NCBI GenBank assembly: GCA_963850205.1
Contig: CAWKKJ010000015.1
Location: 1 to 64,000, forward strand
From: JACVRW01 sp963850205
GTDB taxonomy: Bacteria; Actinomycetota; Thermoleophilia; Solirubrobacterales; Thermoleophilaceae
DNA length: 64,000 nucleotides
Direction of reading: 5' to 3'
The notes beneath the pieces are model-generated. The model saw nothing but the letters and a program-made list of their open reading frames with translations, searched no databases and was not told the origin of the DNA. A program made the position numbers and the translations under genes. Positions 60,544 through 64,000 of this stretch are shown in pieces. Position 1 is the stretch's first letter. Every line of letters begins with the position of its first letter.

Positions 60544-61562
60544 CCGCAGAGCCGCTCGCGGGCGATCCAGGACGAGCCGCGCGGCGCCTGGCTCCGCTTC
60601 ACGCTCCGGCACTCCGGCGCGCTGGCCCCCCCGCTCTGATCGCGCTTGCGCGCCGCGACCGCGGACAGGAGCAGTGAGGCCGGGTTGACCGGCGTGTTGT
60701 AGCGCCGGATCTCGAAGTGGAGATGGGGCCCGGTGGAGTAGCCGGTCGAGCCGACGTAGCCCAGCCGCGTGCCGGCGCTCACCCGCTCGCCCACCCAGCT
60801 CGTGATGCGTGACATGTGGGCGTACCAGGTCGTGTAGCCCAGCGCGTGCTGGACCACGACCAGGTTGCCGTAGCCGCCGTAGTTGCGAGCGGCGAAGATC
60901 GTGGTGCCCGCGGCCGCCGCGCCGATGCGGGTGCCGTAGGCCACCGGGAAGTCCACTCCCTGGTGGCGCCGGCCGCCCTCGCGCGGAGCGCCGAAGCCGT
61001 CGCCTATCGATCCGGGCACGGGGCGGAGGAAGCGTCCGGGGCTCACGCTGGTTCGCTGGCGGCGGCTCACGCCTCCGCGCAGAGAGCGGATGGTCGCCCG
61101 GCCCGCCAGACCGTCCACGCCGATGCCGGCGGATCGCTGGGCCCGGATGACAGCCGCCTGAGTGAGGCCGCCGAACATGCCGTCGGCGGCTCCGGGACCG
61201 AAGCCCCGGCGCTGGAGCAGGAACTGCAACGCGGCCACGTCCCAGCCCCGCTGTCCCATCCGCATGAGCCGGCGGCCCAGACGTGGCCGGCCGCGCCGGC
61301 CCAGGGCGCGGCGAGTCTGCGGGCCGGCGATCCCGTCCACCGCCAGGTGGCGCCGGCGCTGGAAGCGGATGATCGCGGACCGGGTGAGCGGTCCGCGCAC
61401 ACCGTCCACGAAGCCCTTGTAGAGCCCGAGGGCGGTGAGCGCGGACTGGAGGGCCGCCGTGTGCGCGCTCGCTGCTCCCGCGGACGCGGGCAGCGCGAGC
61501 GCCAGCGCAACGACGAGAACGACCGTGGCGGAGGACATCCGGGCCAGGGACATGTCCAACAT
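60540..61562 (-). CDS. M23 peptidoglycan endopeptidase with two PG-binding domains
   Basis: The 340-residue secreted protein has a signal peptide (ALALPASAGAASA), two PG_binding_1 modules (about 35-80, ALGLYKGFVDGVRGPLTRSA; and 95-150, GFGPGAADGMFGGLTQAA), and a C-terminal M23/LytM domain. The zinc ligands are in GRRHQGVDF, and HLHFE in TGPHLHFEIRRYNTPVNP. It should cut peptide cross-links in the wall. No riboswitch is seen upstream, unlike the NlpC/P60-like gene at 3326. ATG 61562 puts the signal peptide at the start. Confidence 0.93.
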   Translation of the reverse strand: MLDMSLARMSSATVVLVVALALALPASAGAASAHTAALQSALTALGLYKGFVDGVRGPLTRSAIIRFQRRRHLAVDGIAGPQTRRALGRRGRPRLGRRLMRMGQRGWDVAALQFLLQRRGFGPGAADGMFGGLTQAAVIRAQRSAGIGVDGLAGRATIRSLRGGVSRRQRTSVSPGRFLRPVPGSIGDGFGAPREGGRRHQGVDFPVAYGTRIGAAAAGTTIFAARNYGGYGNLVVVQHALGYTTWYAHMSRITSWVGERVSAGTRLGYVGSTGYSTGPHLHFEIRRYNTPVNPASLLLSAVAARKRDQSGGASAPECRSVKRSQAPRGSSWIARERLCG

Positions 61563-61686
61563 GGTGTGGCGCTGCCCGCCAGGGTCAAGAGCGTGCAAAC
61601 GATCCTGCACGTCTTGGCGCGGCACCGATGAGTCGGGCGGGCGGGCCCGGTCAGTGTCTGTGAGAACCCGGCAAGCGGAGGTAGAA

Positions 61687-62442
61687 GTGCTACTCGAAGG
61701 CAAGAACGCGGTGATCTACGGCGGAGGCGGCGCCATCGGTGGCGCGGTGGCTCAGGCCTTCGCGGCCGAGGGCGCGCGGGTGTTTCTCGCCGGCCGGACG
61801 CTGTCGAGCCTGGAGGAGGTGGCCGACGCGATTCGCTCGGCCGGCGGGGCGGCCGAGACGGCCGAGGTCGACGCGCTCGAGGAACGGACCGTCGACGAGC
61901 ACGCCGATGCCGTGGCGAGGGAGGCCGGGAGCCTCGACGCCTCCTTCAACGTCATCGGTCACCCCTTTACGCACGGGACGCCGGTCGCGGAGATGTCTCT
62001 CGACGACTTCGAGGCGCCGGTGCTGGTGGCCCTTCGCTCGACGTTCCTGACCACCCGGGCCGCCGCCCGCCACATGATCAAGCAACGCTCAGGCGTCATC
62101 CTGGCCTTCGGCGGATCGGGCGACCCCGTGCGCGACTACTTCATGGGCGGGACGCAGGTGGCGTTCGAGGTGATCGAGGTCCTGCGCCGCCAGCTGGCGG
62201 CCGAGCTCGGGCCCCACGGGATTCGGACGGTGACGCTGCGCACCGGCGGCGTGGCCGAGACCTTTCCCGACGACATGGAGGGTCGCGAGGCGCTGGTCGA
62301 GGGAATCGAGCAGCAGACGATGCTGGGACGAGCGGCCACGCTCGAGGACGTGGGCCGCGTGGCCGCCTTCGTCGCCTCCGACCGGGCCCGGACCATGACC
62401 GCCGCAGCCGTGAACATCAGCTGCGGGGCCATGGTGGACTAG
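61687..62442 (+). CDS. SDR family oxidoreductase
   Basis: The 251-residue protein has the cofactor motif YGGGGAIGGAVA and continues VFLAGRTLSSLEEVADAI. The usual YxxxK is replaced (FMGGTQVAFEVIEVL occupies the place), and the catalytic serine region reads LAFGGSGD, so it is atypical and may act as enoyl reductase-like or be non-catalytic. GTG 61687 follows GGAGGTAG. It lies directly before the VapB-like gene (4 bp), which may be chance. Confidence 0.82.
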   Translation: MLLEGKNAVIYGGGGAIGGAVAQAFAAEGARVFLAGRTLSSLEEVADAIRSAGGAAETAEVDALEERTVDEHADAVAREAGSLDASFNVIGHPFTHGTPVAEMSLDDFEAPVLVALRSTFLTTRAAARHMIKQRSGVILAFGGSGDPVRDYFMGGTQVAFEVIEVLRRQLAAELGPHGIRTVTLRTGGVAETFPDDMEGREALVEGIEQQTMLGRAATLEDVGRVAAFVASDRARTMTAAAVNISCGAMVD

Positions 62443-62446
62443 CCTG

Positions 62447-62701
62447 ATGCTCACCACGGTGACGCTCGAACCCGACGTCGAGGCCCATATCAGGCGCAGC
62501 ATGCGCGAGCGGGGGCTCACCTTCAAGCAGGCCCTCAACGACGCCGTTCGGTCAGGGATGGGCCAGCGCGCCGACGGTGAGCAGGCCGACCTCCCCACTC
62601 ACGACATGGGCGAACCCCTCGTCGACATCACCAAGGCGTTGAGGTTGGCCGGCGAGCTCGAGGACCAGGAGCTGGCCGGCCGGGTGGCGCGGGGTCCCTA
62701 G
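62447..62701 (+). CDS. VapB-like antitoxin
   Basis: The 84-residue protein starts with a ribbon-helix-helix-like part (TTVTLEPDVEAHIRRSMRERGLTFKQALNDAVRSGM), followed by an acidic neutralising tail. It is the normal size and position for the antitoxin of a VapBC pair. The stop overlaps the first in-frame base of the toxin frame. Confidence 0.8.
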   Translation: MLTTVTLEPDVEAHIRRSMRERGLTFKQALNDAVRSGMGQRADGEQADLPTHDMGEPLVDITKALRLAGELEDQELAGRVARGP

Positions 62702-62703
62702 AG

Positions 62704-63078
62704 CTGCTGCTCGTCGACGCCAGAGACTGGGTCCGTGAAGCACTCGGTGGTCCGGAACCGGTGGCCTTCTCCTGGACCGTGGTGCTCGCCTTCCCGCGGC
62801 TGGGCACGCACCGCGCGGTGTTCCCTCGCCCGCTCACGTCCCATCAAGCCGCCGCGATAGCGGAGCGCTGGCTTCGATTACCGTCGTCGGTGATGATCGA
62901 GCCGACGCTCCGCCACCTGGCCATTCTTCGGGGTTTGCTGGAGTCCACGGGCACCGCAGGAAACCTCGTGGGCGACGCCCACCTGGCCGCCTTGGCGCTC
63001 GAGCACGGGGCGACGGTCGTCTCCTTCGACCGGGAATTTGCCCGCTTCGAAGGCGTCCGCCTCCACCGACCCGGCTGA
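62704..63078 (+). pseudogene. VapC PIN-domain toxin, N-terminally deleted
   Basis: The PIN-domain C-terminal two thirds is well preserved: AFSWTVVLAFPRLGTHRAVFPRPL, TAGNLVGDAHLAALALEHGATVVSFDREFARF with two catalytic aspartates. The beginning LLLVDARDWVREAL joins the first-strand aspartate directly to a later helix, so about 15-20 residues (the usual NVLLYA...SPHH part) are missing. The only canonical start is GTG 62761, which would drop the first aspartate; CTG 62704 or 62707 keep it. The toxin is probably inactive. Confidence 0.7.
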
Positions 63079-63082
63079 GCGG

Positions 63083-63562
63083 TCAGCGGGCGAGCAGCTC
63101 CTCGAGGCGGTCGTGGGACTCGCTCAGGCCCGTCTCCATCCCCGAGGCGAACATGCCGTCGCGCTCCTCGTTGGTGTGGAACAGCGAGACCGTCCTCACC
63201 CGGGTCTGGTCACCGAGGTCCTCGAAGGTGGCCGTCTCCACAAGCACGTGTCCCGGCATGCCCTCCCACTCGAAGGTCTGCACGACACGCTCGGGAGCGG
63301 TGATCTCCCGGTAGGTCCCCCGGAAGCCGTCCTCCGTGCCGTCGGAGTTCCGGCAGACGAAACGCCAGGCGCCGCCGGGCCGCACGTCCATCTGGTCCAC
63401 GACGGTAATGGTGTTCCGCGGGCCCCACCACTCGGGGATCAGGGCGGGATCGGTGTAGGCCTCGAAGACCCGCTCCCGGGGCGCGTCGAATACTCGCTCG
63501 CTGAGGATCTCGCGATCCGCTCCCTTGGTCACCTGAGACACGTTCTGCTGCTGGCTGCTCAT
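63083..63562 (-). CDS. SRPBCC/AHSA1 domain protein
   Basis: The 159-residue protein has the AHSA1-like START pattern: ILSERVFDAPRERVFEAYTDPALIPEWWGPRN, then GGAWRFVCRNSDGTEDGFRGTYREITAPERVVQTFEWEG and a final helix ESHDRLEELL. Such genes are commonly paired with an ArsR regulator, as here, with ATGA overlap. Ligand unknown. Confidence 0.92.
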   Translation of the reverse strand: MSSQQQNVSQVTKGADREILSERVFDAPRERVFEAYTDPALIPEWWGPRNTITVVDQMDVRPGGAWRFVCRNSDGTEDGFRGTYREITAPERVVQTFEWEGMPGHVLVETATFEDLGDQTRVRTVSLFHTNEERDGMFASGMETGLSESHDRLEELLAR

Positions 63563-63894
63563 CGTTTCTCTCCTTTGTTGCGTTCGAGTAGCTCCCCGAG
63601 CCGGTCGAGGCGTTCGTCCAGCATGCGGCGGTATGCGTCGAGCCACAGCTGGATGTCATCGAGACCGCGCGGGCCGAGGCTGCAGTGGCGGACCCGCCCC
63701 ACCTTCTCGGTGCTGACGAGGTCCGCGTCCTCCAGGACCCGCACGTGCTTCTTCAGTCCGGTCAGCGTCATGCCGGACGGCTCGGCGAGCTCGGAGATGG
63801 TCGCGCTGCCGCGACCGAGCCGCTCGAGGATCGCGCGGCGCGTGGGGTCGGCCAGCGCCGCGAACGTCCGGTCGAGTTGCTGATACTGAACCAT
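63559..63894 (-). CDS. ArsR family transcriptional regulator
   Basis: The 111-residue winged-helix repressor has TFAALADPTRRAILERLGRGSATISELAEPSGMTLTGLKKHVRVLEDADLVSTEKVGRVRHCSL. There is no CxC metal site, which fits the non-metal subgroup paired with AHSA1 proteins. ATG 63894 (MVQYQQLD) is chosen because TATGCT ends 7 nt upstream; ATG 63906 overlaps that hexamer. Confidence 0.92.
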   Translation of the reverse strand: MVQYQQLDRTFAALADPTRRAILERLGRGSATISELAEPSGMTLTGLKKHVRVLEDADLVSTEKVGRVRHCSLGPRGLDDIQLWLDAYRRMLDERLDRLGELLERNKGEKR

Positions 63895-63928
63895 CTGGTT
63901 CAGCATAGCACGGTCGGGCCGAACGCGT

Positions 63929-64000
63929 CTAGTACTCGTCGCTGCGGCGGGGCCAGCCTTCGACGGCGCCCTCGTCGCGGCCCTTCGGGGAGCGGTCCAG
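63929..64000 (-). CDS. C-terminal end of a gene cut by the window edge
   Basis: From the right edge an open minus-strand frame of 23 codons ends at TAG 63931-63929. The tail reads RDEGAVEGWPRRSDEY. The frame has no stop inside the window and is in a position expected for an upstream gene transcribed toward ArsR. Identity cannot be told. Confidence 0.35.
   Translation of the reverse strand: MDRSPKGRDEGAVEGWPRRSDEY

Overview
The window is a very GC-rich, densely packed bacterial chromosome segment with no rRNA, tRNA, insertion sequence, prophage or CRISPR array. Gene content points to the Actinobacteria, and the overall mix resembles Thermoleophilia (Solirubrobacterales-like). The clues are an FdxA ferredoxin, a HbhA/histone-like basic protein, a DUF2342-type metalloprotease, an Lhr helicase beside an endonuclease VIII-like glycosylase, a split LigD/Ku end-joining operon, a PAC2 protein, CIRCE-controlled groESL and a c-di-AMP (ydaO-type) riboswitch in front of a cell-wall hydrolase. 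The lineage is an inference from gene content; no rRNA is present to test it.

Layout. 0.1-4.6 kb: methyltransferase, two-gene ABC exporter, family 5 uracil-DNA glycosylase, then a riboswitch-controlled NlpC/P60-like hydrolase and small membrane/lipoprotein genes. 4.6-14 kb: sulfatase, Lhr helicase, Nei-like glycosylase, glycerophosphodiesterase, an ECF sigma factor and its DUF4349 membrane partner. 14-20.6 kb: aldo/keto reductase, SRPBCC protein, SDR, secreted glycoside hydrolase-like protein, threonine dehydratase, CRP/FNR regulator, Pcm and an ASCH protein. 20.6-24.1 kb: two tandem CIRCE operators, groES, a groEL with an apparent frameshift, and an aminotransferase-fold protein that lacks the catalytic lysine. 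24.2-29.8 kb: epimerase, O-methyltransferase and diguanylate cyclase operon, ferredoxin, Mrp, a candidate structured RNA and a basic nucleoid-like protein. 29.9-34.2 kb: metalloprotease, LigD polymerase, Ku and LigD phosphoesterase-ligase. 34.3-36.8 kb: a less GC-rich pair (lipoprotein and TPR protein). 37-45.7 kb: topoisomerase IB, flavin reductase, IMPase, a UvrD-RecB helicase-nuclease, an arginase-like protein, PAC2 and a YhaM-like exonuclease. 45.7-46.3 kb: a decayed SGNH hydrolase and repeats. 46.3-52 kb: amidohydrolase, a five-gene sigma/STAS/stress operon, OtsB. 52-64 kb: a repeat-rich gap, PolX, GT2, thioredoxin, IleRS, MarR, fumarase, M23 endopeptidase, SDR, a VapBC remnant and an ArsR/AHSA1 pair.

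Two themes recur. DNA repair is over-represented: UDG, Lhr, Nei, LigD/Ku, the helicase-nuclease, PolX and TopIB. Transcription starts also look leaderless for many genes: a TAnnnT hexamer lies 6-12 nt before the start codon, and in several divergent pairs the two opposing hexamers overlap. The most unusual items are a 50-bp palindromic repeat present in three copies (123-172, 45785-45834, 52060-52109), the lysine-less aminotransferase fold, and the pseudoknot-capable RNA candidate at 29101-29262.
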